Shown: piece by piece, positions 1-12,600 of the stretch
Layout of the letters: each line of letters begins with the position of its first letter
Position numbering within the stretch: position 1 is the first letter of the stretch
DNA from: Cycas panzhihuaensis
Lineage: Eukaryota > Cycadophyta
Assembly: GCA_023213395.1 (NCBI GenBank)
Contig: CM041465.1
Span: forward strand, 235,669,741 to 235,733,740
Length of the DNA: 64,000 bases
Direction: 5' to 3'
Made by a program: the position numbers and the translations under genes
The notes under the pieces: generated by a model
Told to the model about the DNA's origin: nothing
Database searches by the model: none
What the model saw: the letters and a program-made list of their open reading frames with translations, nothing else

Positions 1-1529
1 TCCACTTTGGTAAAACACACACTACTATATATATGTATGTATGTGTTTGTTGCTCATGAGGGTTTTCTTGCATGCTAGATAAGGTATCCTCCCAAGCAAG
101 TGAAGGTTCATCACAACAAAGAGATATAGTTCTCCATTTCTAAATTTACATTTTTTTTTTTCTATTTTAGAACTATTTCATTTTTAGTTTCTTTGCTTGA
201 CAAACATTTTAAGGAAGGTAAGGGAGCCTACTTTTCAGCTTCACCTATGACACTTGCCACAATTTGGAGCATGAAGTTACTAGTGAAGAAGGCACAAAAG
301 GAAGGAGTGTGTCACCTCACCAACTGGTATATTTTCTGGTACGTTCCTCACAAACCCTCTTCTCTTCCTTCTTTTTCTCCCCTTTCCCAAAAAGAAATCT
401 ACGTATGCATACATGTGGATTGTAGCTCTCTTTCCTTTTTTTACATATTCATACTTGTAGGAAAAGGTAATATGCATATGCATTCACTTCTATCTTTCTT
501 CTTCCCCTTTTTTATAGAAAGAATAGAATAAGAAACATCTCTTCTCTTCTATTTATATACACTCATAAAAGCATAAGTGGAACTTGGAATTAATTATTTC
601 TCTTTGCATTGAAAGCATCATACATGTACCTTCTTCCCTCTTTCTCATCTCATGTACATGCATATGTATAGGAAGGTGGTATGAATAAATGCACTTTCTT
701 TTTTATAAAGTCAAGGACAGATTAAGAAAAGAGTCCTTCTTTTGTAGCCATTATCTCTTTACATCTTGCATATGTGCATGCACATAGGGATAAGGTTGAG
801 AAAACATTATGTGATTAAACGTATTTTATTTTGTATTGAAAAGAAAGTATTAAAGGGAAAAGCATATAAATCATCTATTTCTTCCCTCTCTTTTACCTCC
901 TTGAATTAATTTCTTAAACAAAAGAAAAGAGAGTGAGGCTAAAAGAGAGTATTCGTTGCTTACATGTGTTCTGCTCTTAAGGATAAAGACCTTGACTTCA
1001 CAATATTATCTCACAATTAAAACAAGGGAAACAACCTAAATCCTTGGTATAACCAAATAAAACTTTACATTAAGACCAAACCCTAAAGGTAAACCCTTTA
1101 GATAACCTAAGAGATAACCCTAGAGTTTTGTCCTTTAGGATTGACTCCTATACACGTCAAACCTCTCTTTTCTTTCAACAACCACTTCCTTCCTCTTGAT
1201 TTTAGGTTTGCTTTCCACAAGGAACCATTCCTCTCTCACCTCCTCCTCAAAAGGAGGCCTTTCCTCTCCTCTCTTTCACCTTAAGGGTAGGAGAGCATGT
1301 CCACGAATTCTCGATAATTTGAGGATGCCCCTACCCAATCTAAATCCAAGAAGGTATTCATATAAGGAAAAGTTATAAATGCTATTTATGGATCTTCAAA
1401 ACTATATTATGATGTGTGGACACCCTTTAAGGATGACCTATCCTCCTCCATTGAGGTTTCTAGGCACCTATTGTAGTTATAGTATTGGCTTAGAAGCTCT
1501 TATTCATATTAACCCCTTAGAGGTGTGCT
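1..1529. other. AT-rich spacer without recognisable gene
   Basis: AT-rich DNA with many T-rich and A-rich tracts. Short open frames exist (for example one of 112 codons near 193-531), but they are low in complexity, have no recognisable domain and have a competing frame on the other strand, so I do not call them genes. I see no LTR end, terminal repeat or RNA gene here. Confidence 0.6.
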
Positions 1530-2345
1530 TCTAGGAATAAAGGAGTTTGAAGTTAAAAACCTTGAGAAAAATCAAAAAATTTGAAGAACCGACCATTAAA
1601 ATCTGAATATCAATGAAACAACAACCTAAAGCATCAAAGTCTACTCTTGATTTTATCTTTTTTCACCTCAAAAAGAAAGCCTTTCAAGTCATAGCAGTAG
1701 AAATCTTTAAAAAGTCTCTAAAAATCTCTAAGAAAAGTCTCTAAATCCTAATCTCTACACTCTCTAAATTTGAATGATAGACCACAATCAACTTAGGGTT
1801 CATTCTAAGCATAAAAGAGATAAGTTTACATCAAATATGGGCTATGACATATAAAATTCTAGCATGCTAGATGGGTTTTTCATGCATGACAGTGGAAACA
1901 TGACCAGTTATATTTTTAGACCAACAAAAACTACGACTTTATACTAAAATTGTGATCGATCGCATTTTTGGCATGACCAAAAATGCACTAAATCAAAAAG
2001 TCAAAAGTGGCTTATTAAAAGTCAAAAAATAATTTTCAATAATAAATTTAGACACAAATGACTTTATTAATGAGGAAAGAGGCCTAAAAGTGATAAAAAC
2101 GATAAGCACATGCCTAAAAAATAATCAAAAAGGTAATGTAAAGGTGAAATTAAGACAAAAATATAAAATAAGAAAGTTTCTAAAAGAAGAATTAGATTAA
2201 AATAATCATGAAAGAGAGAATTTAGTGCTATAAGTATTAATCATCGATAGGTGATAGCATAATCATACAAGAATCATCATTCAGCATACATCATCGCTAA
2301 AATCAAGATAACATTTTATCAAAATATGGCCTAATGCATATAAAA
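1530..2345 (-). repeat. Family E LTR-like repeat, partial copy A
   Basis: This block is similar over most of its length to 5165-5815 in the same orientation and to the reverse complement of about 5880-6700. Shared landmarks include a stretch reading 'caatgaaacaacaacct' and palindromic 'gatcgatcgcattttt'-like motifs. It is truncated on its low-coordinate side, since similarity stops near 1530. It carries no coding sequence. By its relation to copies B and C I infer it is part of a long LTR in minus orientation; no target duplication could be found. Confidence 0.6.
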
Positions 2346-3739
2346 TAAATCTAAATCAATCACCCTCACACTGAACAAGACAAGGCATTCATCAAAATAA
2401 ATAAGGATCAACAAGAAGGCTAGGATTTATTAAAACATTTGCCTCCTTGACACCTGAAACTCCTACTTTAGGAAGAAAGTAGGATGATTAGAGGTGGCAA
2501 TGATGAAGGTGAAAGGTCTTTTATTAAAAGTCAATGAGGTTAAAGATGAGGTATGTGAATGATGGGTTACTAACCTACAAAAGACCTATAATCTAATCAA
2601 ACTAACTTTAATACTTCTAAAAGTGATGAGTCAAAGGAAAGTCGCCTAAATGCTTATCCAAAAGGACTGAGTTTTCTTTACCTAAGGAATTTTACCAAAT
2701 CATTTATCCCAAAGGGCTGGGTTCATAGTCGCTAAACAAAAGATCACTATTAAATGCCCACAAACTAGATGGGATTTAAAATACCTAACTAATCATAGTT
2801 TATCTCTCATTAACAATACTTCAAAGGGATGTCCTTTTATCAGAGAAGAAAGGATGAATTATCATAGATTTTAGGCTTATTAACAGGTGACTTTTCGGAG
2901 CCTCAAGACTATCATAGTTTCAACTCATTAGTAGGTGACTTTTCAGAGCCTTCCATCATAGTTTAAACTTATTAATAGGGTGAAGGACTTATCATAGTTT
3001 AACCTCATCAACAATCAAATTCCAAAGGGTTCCCTGTCATAGTTTAGGCTCTTTAATAGATGGAAGGGACTCAAAGCACTTTATAAAGCAATTCAAGAAT
3101 AATATTTGAAGGAAAATAAGTAAAAAATGCAGTCATTAAGGTCTCCAAAAACCTTTATGAGAAATAAATGCACTAAAATCAATAATTGAGTCTAATAAAT
3201 AAAAGATGATGATTGTAAAGAAACAAAATTCACTTTGCTAGACTCAATGGATAGAAGAAAGATCTCTTGCTCAAGAAAGAGAGAAAAATCGCTCCCTTTA
3301 TTAAGAAAAAATGATAAAAATCAAACTTCATTTTTATAGGAGGAGGTTGAAAAACGACATATTGAAGGGCCTATTTCTCTCACTTTCAAGGTGACCTAGA
3401 GCTATTTTAACAGAAGATTAGCTCAAGAGGGTTAATATTAGTAGGATGGAGTAGGGTGCCAAATATCCAGGAAGTCCACTTCCTTAATCTTTTTAAAAAT
3501 TAATTTTTTAAAATTTAAAAATGTGATTACACTACATGAAAAATGTAGGTGGTAGACTTAAAATGTAATAATACAGTGAAAAACATGACAACACACCCAA
3601 AAATGTAATTTTACGATTTCAGAGTAATAAAAGAAAATCACATTTTTGGTGGTAAAATCGCACTTTTAACTATGAGGTCGCATTTTTTGTTATTTCAACA
3701 TACGTTTAAATTTCTTAAAGAAAAACCTTGAAAATTAAA
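2346..3739. other. Spacer between family E copies, with degenerate tandem repeats
   Basis: No coding frame is recognisable. From about 2790 to 3050 a phrase close to 'tatcatagtttaaactca' recurs about six times (near 2793, 2858, 2908, 2952, 2989 and 3037), mostly followed by 'attaataggtgac'-like sequence. Around 3520-3690 there are several 'aaaatgtaat / gcatttttgg' palindrome-like motifs resembling those in the E arms, so this may be internal sequence of a decayed E element. Confidence 0.45.
2790..3050. repeat. Degenerate tandem repeat, about 37-65 bp spacing
   Basis: About six imperfect units, each starting with a variant of 'tatcatagttt', often followed by 'cattaacaggtgacttttc'-like sequence. 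Spacing is irregular, so the array is old or was never tightly periodic. No function is inferred. Confidence 0.5.
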
Positions 3740-5815
3740 ATTAAAACATGAAGATGGTGTGGCTTGGGTTGTACCTAAACAGAATATCTCTCAACTAATA
3801 GAATATTTCTTTTGTTTTAAATCTAAACCAAGAAATATGAAGTCTAAGGGGACATAAGTGACCACCTTTATCCAACTCCTATGAAGAAGTCTCCACCTGA
3901 TTATGTCATTCAATGAGGATGTAGATAAATAAGGCAACTAAAGGCTACGATATATAGAGGTGATTGAATCCACTAGCCTACACAACTAGATGGATAAGTT
4001 CTAAGTTTGGATTATGCTAATAATGTCTCTTATGTTCCTTCTTAGGGACTCCTTTCCTCCTATTCTTTCAACCTTTAGAGTTTTACTTGAATAAAGGAGA
4101 AGGGCCAAGTGATAGAAAGGATTTTATTTCTTACTTCTTATTTTATTTATTGTTGTCTTTTTTTCTTTCTTTCTTTTTTTTCTAATGAAATAAAATCATG
4201 AATAATCAATGAAGCTACAACAACAATCCACCTAGTTTTAAAGATACATGCAAGAAACCTAAATACACAGGCAATATATATTTTAACTCTTTTTTTTTAA
4301 ATAAAACATGTTGAAAATAGAACATAAAACTACCTCATTTTAATATAACACACACATTTTTAATGAAAGAAAAAACTATGATTAAATGCAACTATATATG
4401 CAATCCATCAAAAAGTCTAATAACATGCAATACCTTTCATGTAACTTTTTATTTTGAATATATGTTATCTTTCTTTTGGGTAATGGTTCTACAATAAAAA
4501 GAGAGATTTTAAAGATTTACTACTACTATTATGAATAATTTTCTAGATCATAAATAATTCATATACTCAATCACAACTAAATCAAAATCCTCAAATAAGC
4601 ATCAAGCCAAAACACAAAAAGATTCTATCACAATTAAAGTGTGTTGGGCTTCAAATGGATCCTTGAATCTCCATTGATTTGATTAAATCAAGTATATATC
4701 ATTCACAAATTTAATTTTTCTTTTCAAAGCAAATGAAAAATAAAATAAGAACAATATTAAGACTTCTTTCCTATTATAAAAATCTTGCCTCAGAATAGTT
4801 TTCTTTCTTTTATATGAGCAAATCACTCCAAATCTTTCCTTTAAAACTAATAAAGGAGGAGAAGAAATAAGAAGCACAGGTTCAACTTTAGCCACAAATA
4901 AGCCAAAAGGGAGAACAAGCCTCTTGGAACTTGGACAACTATGAAAGAGTGGGGAAGAGTAACTATTTTGTGAGTGAAGAGATGAACGTTCTTCACACTA
5001 ATCTACTCTCCTTCTGTCCCATAAGGGGTTGACCTTTTAATTAAATTTCTAAGGTAAAAACGAGTACAAAACCACCACAAATTCTAGCATAAAGAATAGA
5101 AAGATTCTAAGTATAAACGGTATCCAAAGAGTAGCAAAATCATGAGATTTCTCAATAAGAAAGATCTTACTAGGAAGAAAGGAGTTTGAAATTGAAAATC
5201 TTAGAAAAAATCAAGAAATTTGAAGAATCAACCATCAAAATATGAGCATCAATGAAACAACAACCTAGAGCATCAAAATCTCATCTTGATTTCACCATTT
5301 TTCATCTCAAAAAAAGTCTTTCAAGTCATAGTAGTAAAAAACTTCAAAAAATCTCCAAAAAACTTAAAGAAAAGTCTTTAAATCTTCATCTCTAAACTCT
5401 CCAAATTCGAATGATAGATCATAATCGACTTAGGGTTCATTATGAGCACAAAAGAGATAAGTTTGTATTAAATATAAATATTGGCATGCAAAATTCTAGT
5501 GCGCTAGATGAGTTTTTCATCCATGACAGTCAAAAATGTGACTAGTCACATTTTTAGATTAACTAAAACTGAGACTTCACACTAAAAGTATGATTGTTCA
5601 AATTTTTAGTAGGACTAAAAATGTGATAAATAAAGAAGTTAAAAGTGGCTTATTAAAAGTCAAAAAATTAATTTTTAATAATAAATTTAAGTACAAATGA
5701 CTTTATTAATAATGAAAGATGCCCAAAAGTGATGAAAACGATAAGCATAAGCCCAAAAATTGATTAAAAAGGCAATATGAAGGTAAAATCAAGATAAAAA
5801 TATAAAACAAGATGT
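3740..5815 (-). repeat. Family E LTR-like arm, copy B
   Basis: About 2.1 kb similar, as reverse complement, to 5830-8130. Matching blocks occur in the same order on both sides: the segment with 'tctccacctgattatg' and 'ccactagcctacacaact' near 3880-3990 mirrors 7890-8000; the block at 4680-4860 mirrors 7020-7200; the block at 5165-5800 mirrors 6100-6700. There is no pol sequence inside. Length and lack of coding sequence suggest an LTR of a gypsy-like element in minus orientation. Point differences and small indels are plentiful, so it is old. Confidence 0.6.
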
Positions 5816-5829
5816 TTCACCAAAATCTA

Positions 5830-8130
5830 GCCTCTTATTTATATTTATAACTTTTAATATAATTCTTGTATGGTTTCATGATAAAAATGAATGATGGATT
5901 TGGTTTCATGATGAGTTAGACCATGTTTTGATGAATTAATATATTAATTTACCTAATTACGTATAATGAATGATATTATATTATATGATTATGCTATCAC
6001 CTACTAATGACTAATACTTATGGAATTAAAATTTTCCTTTCATGATCACATTAATCTAATTTTTCTTTTAAAACTTTTTTGTTTTTATGCTTTATTCTTG
6101 ATTTAACCCAAATTTTATCATTTTTGGGCTTATGCTCATCATTTTCATCATGTTTTGGGCCCCTTTCCTCATTTATAAAGTTATTTGTAGTTGAATTTAT
6201 GATTTAAAAATTAATTTTTGACTCTTGATGAGTTAATTTTCACTTTTCCATTTATCGCATTTTTGGTGCTGTTAAAAATGAGACTAGTCACGTTTTTAAA
6301 GTAAAGTCACCTTTTTTATAGGTCAAAAAATGTGATCAGTCACTTTTTTTATTGTTATGCATATAAAACTCAGTCAACACACTAGATTTTTGTATACCAC
6401 AGCCTATATTCGATAAAATATTATCCTTCGAACACCCTACAGTGATTAGAAATGTATTGTTGTCTATGATTGAGATCTAGAGAGTCAAGAGATTAAGTTT
6501 TATGTGATTCTTTGGAGATTTTTAAAGATTTTTTCAAGATTGTTACTACTGTGACTTGAAGATTGGCTTTTATTGATCCTTTTTGATGAAATCAAGAGGA
6601 AGATTTGATGTTGAAGCTTGCTACTCTATTGATGTTTAAACTTTTATGGTTTACTTTTTAAATTTCATCACTTTTCTTATTATTTTTAGCCTCAAAACTT
6701 CTTTAAACCAATAAGATCTTTCCTATTTGATTTCTTGTCACTATTTGTTGGAGGTTGTTTCTTGCTTAAAATTTGCTCTCTCTTTCTGTTGATTTTTATG
6801 GTAATTTTGTATTTATTTTTAGCTTGGAATCTTCGTTGAAAGGTCAATCCTATGTGGGGTTGAAAAGAGATAGACTAAGGTGAAGCATGACCATCTCTTC
6901 ACCATCCAAATAGCTATCTCTTCTCATTCTTACATAGCAATCTAAATTCCAACTAGTTTGTCATCCCTTTTGGCTTGTATTTAGTTGTGGTTTAACCTTT
7001 GGTGCTTGTTGTCTTTCTTCTTTTACTTGTTTTAAAAGAGAGTTTGGAGAAAATTGATCAAAAGAAAGAAAAAAAGCCATTTTGAAGTAGAATTTTACAA
7101 TAAGAAAGAAGTCTTAGTTTTGATGCTTGCATGGTTTCACTCTTAGATTTATTTTTTTGTCCTTTGAAAAGAAAAATCTAAATTGGCGAATAAAATATAT
7201 ATTTAATTTTTCAAACCATTAGAGGTTCAAGAATCCCTTTTATTCCAATTGTGATAGCATATCAATGTTATGTGACTTATTTTTTGTATGAGGATTATGA
7301 TTAGAATATAATTTATTACATGCAACATTAATGGACTAAAAATTCTTTGAGAATAATAATAGTATGTCTTTAAAATTTCTCTTTGTCGTTATAGAATCTC
7401 CATTCAAAGAAAAGATAGTATGTGTATGAAATAAAGGGCTTTTCATTGGTATAGCATGTTATCAAATCTTTTAAGAGCTTATATAAACAATTACATGTTG
7501 TGTTGCATCTTATATTAGTGCTTTTCTTTCTCAGCAAAGTGTGTATCACATTTAAAGGAGAGAGTTTCATGTTTGCATTAGTATGCTTCATCTTTAAAAT
7601 GAAAAAAGATAAAAAATATATTGCATGCATCTTATTTTCTTTTGCTTATTTGTGGAAGGCAGAATAGGTCTTATTATTTCATTGATTACCTTTATTCATT
7701 TTATTTCATCTTGTTAAAAGATACAAAATAAATAACAAAATAAAAAGAAAGAAAATCAAAACCTTTTCTATTACCTATACCTTCCATTTTATTCAAGTAA
7801 AACTCAAAAGGTTGAAAGGATTAAAGGATAGGAGTCCCTAGGAAAGACATAAGAAACATTATCAGAGTAGCTCTAAATTTAGAATTCCTTCACATGGTTG
7901 TGTAGGCTAGTGGATCCAATCACCTCGTATATCTTAGCCTTTCGTTGCATCATTTATTAATATCCTCATCAAATGGCACAACTACGTGGAGACTCCTTCT
8001 TAGGAGTTGGGCAAAGGTGGTAACTTAGGTTCCCTTAAACTTTATATATCTTGGTCTCAATTAAAATAAATGAAACAAACCATATATTGAAAGATACTTA
8101 GTTTAAGTCTACCTGAGACATCCCATCTTT
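5830..8130 (+). repeat. Family E LTR-like arm, copy C, inverted relative to B
   Basis: Inverted partner of copy B. Its left part also matches copy A for about 150 bp beyond the end of B, including 'gattatgctatcacct', so A and C preserve an end that B lacks. The arm is followed at 8223 by a gag-like reading frame in the same direction, which fits an LTR followed by internal sequence. B and C meet almost directly near 5820, making an imperfect palindrome of about 4.4 kb. Confidence 0.6.
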
Positions 8131-8222
8131 CTAGAAACCATACTGGGGAGCTACCATTTGTTTGCTTTTGAAAGTAATAGAAAATACAACACCTACTCTT
8201 AAGCACTCTTTGAGGCTTCAAG

Positions 8223-8950
8223 GCCTCTTGCCAGATCCTCAAGCTCATCTTTTACATTTTTGTCAAGAAGTTTTATGGTCTTATGTTGAATCTTCAAAAC
8301 TTTAGGCTCATGACACTTATGTTTATCCCCCTGAAGATTTGACCCAGTTGTATGACATATCCATGGAACAAAAATATCTTGAATCCTCTTAATATCATGG
8401 TGATCCTTCTTTTATAGATCTTTCTTTTATATAAGAAGAACCACCTCTTATTCAAGCACATTTATCATACTTTTATATGATTCTCACTAGGATTCCTATT
8501 CCACTTCGTATACCTAGTTATCAAGATCCATTCTACTCAGAGACTCATACCATGACATCTTCACCACAACATCTTCAATTTGATCCTTTGTGTCAAGATT
8601 ATGAGTCAATTTAAGTCGAGCCTCCACTTGATTTCATTTGATCTCCCCATCCTTCCTACCCTCCTTCACTAAGCCCTTTGTCGATACCTCATTCTCCTCC
8701 TTTGGAGGAAGTGGAAGACCACAAGTTAACTCCTTCGTAGTCTTACCATTGTCCTTCTAGGCTACAAGTTTGGATTCACTCTCATTGCACCATACCTTCT
8801 ACACATAAAGGTACTACTATCGTTCTCGCCTATGGCAACCCTAATTTCTCTCATGCCCCTACTTCCAGTTAAGTGGTTTTGTCTTCACCAAGCTTACAGG
8901 TTGTCTGCTCCTATACCACTAGGGTGACCTCTTGGTTTTTAATCAAATTG
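8223..8950 (+). pseudogene. Decayed gag-like reading frame next to family E arm
   Basis: A single plus-strand frame runs about 235 codons with only about seven stops (taa, tag, tga), far fewer than chance in DNA this AT-rich. It is rich in proline, serine, histidine and glutamine and includes the segments DPFYSETHTMTSSPQHLQFD and SPPLEEVEDHKL. The style resembles the low-complexity part of the gypsy gag upstream region seen at 41.0-41.3 kb. I see no zinc knuckle or pol domain after it. Most likely this is the remains of the gag of the element whose LTR is copy C; the family assignment is inference. Confidence 0.5.
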
Positions 8951-9228
8951 ATCTGCAAAGAGCTTATTAGATTGATTTAGAATCACACACTCTAGTCAAC
9001 TCATAATACACTAATCATAGAGAGGCCAAGCATAAGATGAGAGGATTACAAACAAGGAGGTTCTAAATTTCAATGGCTGAGTAATTATATCTTGGAATTT
9101 AGAAATAAAGAAACATCTATTATAAAATTGCATTCGACTTATCCTAACTAATTACCGTGCCAAGTAAATCTATTATTTCTTCATTCTAATGTTTTGGAAA
9201 ACTTGACTTATTTGAAGTTATTTCCTTT
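8951..9228. other. AT-rich spacer left of copia C1
   Basis: No coding frame or repeat is recognised. It ends in the five bases aaatg that are duplicated at the other side of C1, so this is the flank into which C1 inserted. Confidence 0.5.
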
Positions 9229-9233
9229 AAATG

Positions 9234-9880
9234 TGTTGAGAATACAAGGTCCTAAACTTTAAACCGCCATAAGATCTGAACTATTTTGTAGCTAGTTACA
9301 AGAATCAAAACTAAGATTTAACATGCAAGTTCTAAAATCAAAGATAATATAATAACATCAATATACAAGCTAAACATCACATATGCACCCGATATAACGT
9401 GGTAAAACCGTAACAGTGTGCTAGGGAAACATCCATACAGGAAATGTATCGATCTTTATTACTGTAGAATGGAGAAATAGTATATCTCAGTAGTAGAGTA
9501 CTCTTAGGAATAATAACCAGCCACCGCCTTCATCACAGTACATTACATTACATACAACATAATAAGAAAAGCCCTAAAATGGGCTACATGAGAGGGACAT
9601 CTAAGGCATAAATCTCAGTTGTAGAATCTATGGTATTTGTATCGAACGACCATGATTCTCTTTACAATTTAATATAGTTTACAGGGCTAATTTTTTGGGT
9701 CGAGGGCTATCACCCCTGAACCCCCTCTTAGCAAGGGGCGTTCCATACCCCCTTACACCCCCCCCGGCTAAGGGGGCCTCCTACCCTCCTTGGAACCCCC
9801 CAAGAAAGATTGGAGGGGAAACCACGCCGAAAACATGCCAAAATTCTAGCCTTAAATGATTGTTGTCACAATACCCAACA
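9234..9880 (-). repeat. C1 3' LTR
   Basis: Left copy, 647 bp, 3' with respect to the element. In minus-strand reading it starts tgttgggtattg and ends tattctcaaca. A G-rich stretch lies near its start (plus-strand C-runs at about 9705-9825). An aataaag polyadenylation-like signal lies at 9453-9459 on the minus strand. Confidence 0.95.
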
Positions 9881-9890
9881 ATCTCCACCT
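9881..9890 (-). other. C1 polypurine tract
   Basis: The minus-strand purine run aggtggagat lies directly before the 3' LTR, the expected site of plus-strand priming. The same tract, with small changes, precedes the LTR end in C3 near 55624. Confidence 0.75.
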
Positions 9891-10201
9891 TGACAACAAT
9901 TTATCTAGTACCTTTGTTGGACCCTTCATCATCTTTTCTGCAAGCTAAAAGAAGTCAAACACCATTTGAACTTCTCTACTAGTACTGATTTTATGAATAT
10001 ATCAGCATAATTCTGATTGGTGTGAATCTTTTCAAGTGCCACTCCACCTGCTTCCATAACCTGTCTAACAAAATGGTACTTAAGAGCAATATGCTTTGTT
10101 ATACTATGATAAGTCAGATTCTTGGTTAAGTAAATGGCACTTTGACTGTTACAAAATACCTTTACATTTTTCTATCTCCTTCTAAGCTCAACCAATAGAC
10201 C

Positions 10202-10720
10202 CTATAACCAGATTGCTTCTTTACAAGTGTGTGCTGTAGCAACATATTTAGCTTCCGTGGTTGACAGTGCAATTGTGCTTTGTAATTTGGACATCCAACT
10301 AACTAGACCATTTGCAAGAGTGAAAACATAACCTGAAGTATACCTTCTTTTGTCTAAATCTCCTGCAAAGTCTGAATCAACATATCCACAAACCTGATTA
10401 CCTGTACCTCCAAAGGTGATGCAGTACTCACTTGTGCCTCTCAAATACTGAAGTACCCATGTCACTACAACCCAATGTTCTTTCCCTGGATTTGTCATAA
10501 ACCTGCTAACTACAAAGACTACATGTGAAATATCAGGTCTTGTACATACCATGGCATACATCAAACTTTCTACTACACTAACATAAGGCACACGAGACAT
10601 ATAAACCTTTTCTTCTTCACTACTAGGACTCATATTCGAAGAAAGCTTGAAGTGAGAAGCCAATGGGATACTAACTAGTTTCACATTTGCCATACCAAAC
10701 CTGGTTAGCACCTTCTCCAC
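10202..10720 (-). pseudogene. C1 RNase H
   Basis: A 172-codon frame. The first half is the RT connection (MEKVLTRFGMANVK, then YVSVVESLMYAMVCTRPDIS). The RNase H part has GYVDSDFAGDLDKRRYTSGY with the first catalytic aspartate and STTEAKYVATA with the glutamate. This is the copia gRNH that degrades the RNA strand of the hybrid. It is separated from RT by one stop near 10738, otherwise well preserved. Confidence 0.92.
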
Positions 10721-10738
10721 ATATTTCTGCTGTGATAA

Positions 10739-11668
10739 TCATAGCTTACCATTTTTTCTGTCTCTGTGTATCTCTATGCCTAAGATTTGTTTTGCAGCTC
10801 CTAGATCCTTCATATCAAAAGCCCTAGCCAGTTGAGCCTTTAGCTTATTGATTTCTTCCATGCTCTTGCTTGCAACCAATATGTCATCAACATATAGTAC
10901 CAAGATAATGAATAATCCATTGTCCATAAATTTAAAGTAAACACAATGATCATACTCACTTCTTTTGAAATTTTGGCTCTCTATGAAGGCATCAAACTTC
11001 TTGTACCACTGCCTAGGTGATTGCTTTAGGTCATACAATGATTTCCTGAGCCTGCAAATAAGTCTTTTTCTGCCATCCTGTACAAACCCTTCTGGTTGAT
11101 CCATATAGATCTCCTCATCTAAATCTCCATGTAGAAAAGTTGTTTTTACATCTAACTATTCCAGCTCCAAATAAAGAGAAGCTACTAATGCTAACAACAC
11201 TCGAATTGAAACAAGTTTGACAACTGGAGAAAAGATCTCATGAAAGTCAATACCCGCTTTCTGTACATAACCTTTAGCCACCAATCTTTCCCTGTATTTG
11301 TCAACCTTTCCATCAACATCTGTTTTCCTTTTGAAAACCCACATGCAACTAACAGTTTTCTTGCCATATAGAAGTTCTACCAAGTCCTATGAATTATTTT
11401 TCTTCAAAGTGTCTATCTCTTCCTGCATAGCCCTTTTCCACTTCTCACCATAGATATCATCTACTGTTTCGTGATAACATATGGGCTCACCATCATTAGA
11501 AACCAAAGCAATAGAAATATAAGAGTTGTACTTGTCAGGTGGATGACTAACTAGTGTAGATCTTCTAACTGTTGGCAGAGGAGTCCATATACTCCTGTGA
11601 ATCTGCTGTTGATTCATCTTCAGAAGGATTTTCATACTCTTCTGATTCCACAAATGACTACATTTCAA
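10739..11668 (-). pseudogene. C1 reverse transcriptase
   Basis: Reads through the linker MQEEIDTLKKN, then MWVFKRKTDVDGKVDKYRER, LVAKGYVQKAGIDFHEIFSP, LDVKTTFLHGDL, SLYDLKQSPRQWYKKFDAF and the catalytic YVDD box at 10883-10894 (minus). These are the ordered copia RT motifs. Stops lie near 11384 and 11155; the latter is a tag where the family has glutamine before LDVK, consistent with a C-to-T change. It would copy genomic RNA into cDNA inside the particle. Confidence 0.93.
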
Positions 11669-12600
11669 ACTTGACTTGTTGATGTTCAGCTTGTTGCTCC
11701 TGTTTTATTTTAACTTCTCCACTATTTAATTTTATAAGGGGAGATTCATCAAATACGACATCTTTGTTAATGGTGATTTTGTAGGCAGTAGGATCCCACA
11801 ACCTGCATCCCTTCACACCATCATTGTCACCATAACCAACAAAAATATATCTCTTGGATTTTGGGTCTAACTTTAAACGTTTACTTTTGTCAGTCCAGGC
11901 ATAAGCATCACAACCAAAAACTTTTAAATTTGAATAATCACATGGATGTCCAGTCCATACCTCTTCAAGAATCTTGCAATCTATTGCAAGTGATGGTAAT
12001 CTGTTTACCAAATAGCAAGGTATTTGAACATCTTCTGCCCACAAGCCCTGTTCCACTCCTACATTACTTAGCATGCTTCTTGCTCTTTCCAAGAGTGTCC
12101 TATTCATGCGCTCAGCAATGCCATTTTTCTATGGAGTATAGCTAGTGGTCTTGTGTCTTTCAATCCCAGCTTCTCTGCAATAGTTCTCAAATTCCAAAGA
12201 GTTGAACTCACTTCCATTGTCAGTTCTTAAACATTTGATTGTCTTACCAGTGCTATTCTCAACTAGAGCCTTGAACTGCTTAAACATACTAAATACTTCA
12301 TATTTCTCTTTCAAAAAATAGACCCATACATTCCTGGAGTAATCATCTATAAATGTGACATAATGCAATGATCCTCCACAAAATATTTTAGGGGATGGTC
12401 CCCATACATCTAAATGTATGTAATTTAGAACACCTTTACTAGTGTGACTCCCTACTTTAAACATGAATCTACACTGTTTTCTAAAAATACAATATTTACA
12501 TAAAGCCAAATTTGAAAGCTGCAAGTTAGGAAGCAACTTACGGTTTATCAGCACCTTAAGTCCTTTCTCACTCATGTGTCCAAGTCTCTAATGCCATAAC
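11658..12600 (-). pseudogene. C1 integrase
   Basis: Contains the N-terminal zinc-binding region (LWH, stop, RLGHMSEKGL, then CKYCIFRKQC), the catalytic core with HLDVWGPS and LRTDNGSEF carrying the two aspartates, and the third acidic residue in NGIAERMNRTLLERARSML. Stops interrupt the frame near 12588 and 12130. The tail includes VFGCDAYAW and SKRYIFVGYG, standard for copia integrases. Integrase would insert the cDNA in the nucleus. The acidic triad is visible although the frame is broken. Confidence 0.9.

Noticed and set aside
193-531. 112-codon open frame near the left end
   Set aside because: Low-complexity, overlapped by an opposite-strand frame, no recognisable domain, and AT-rich homopolymer context.
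1080-1130. 'accctaaaggtaaaccc' telomere-like stretch
   Set aside because: Only isolated ccctaaa-like words, not a tandem array of the plant telomere repeat.
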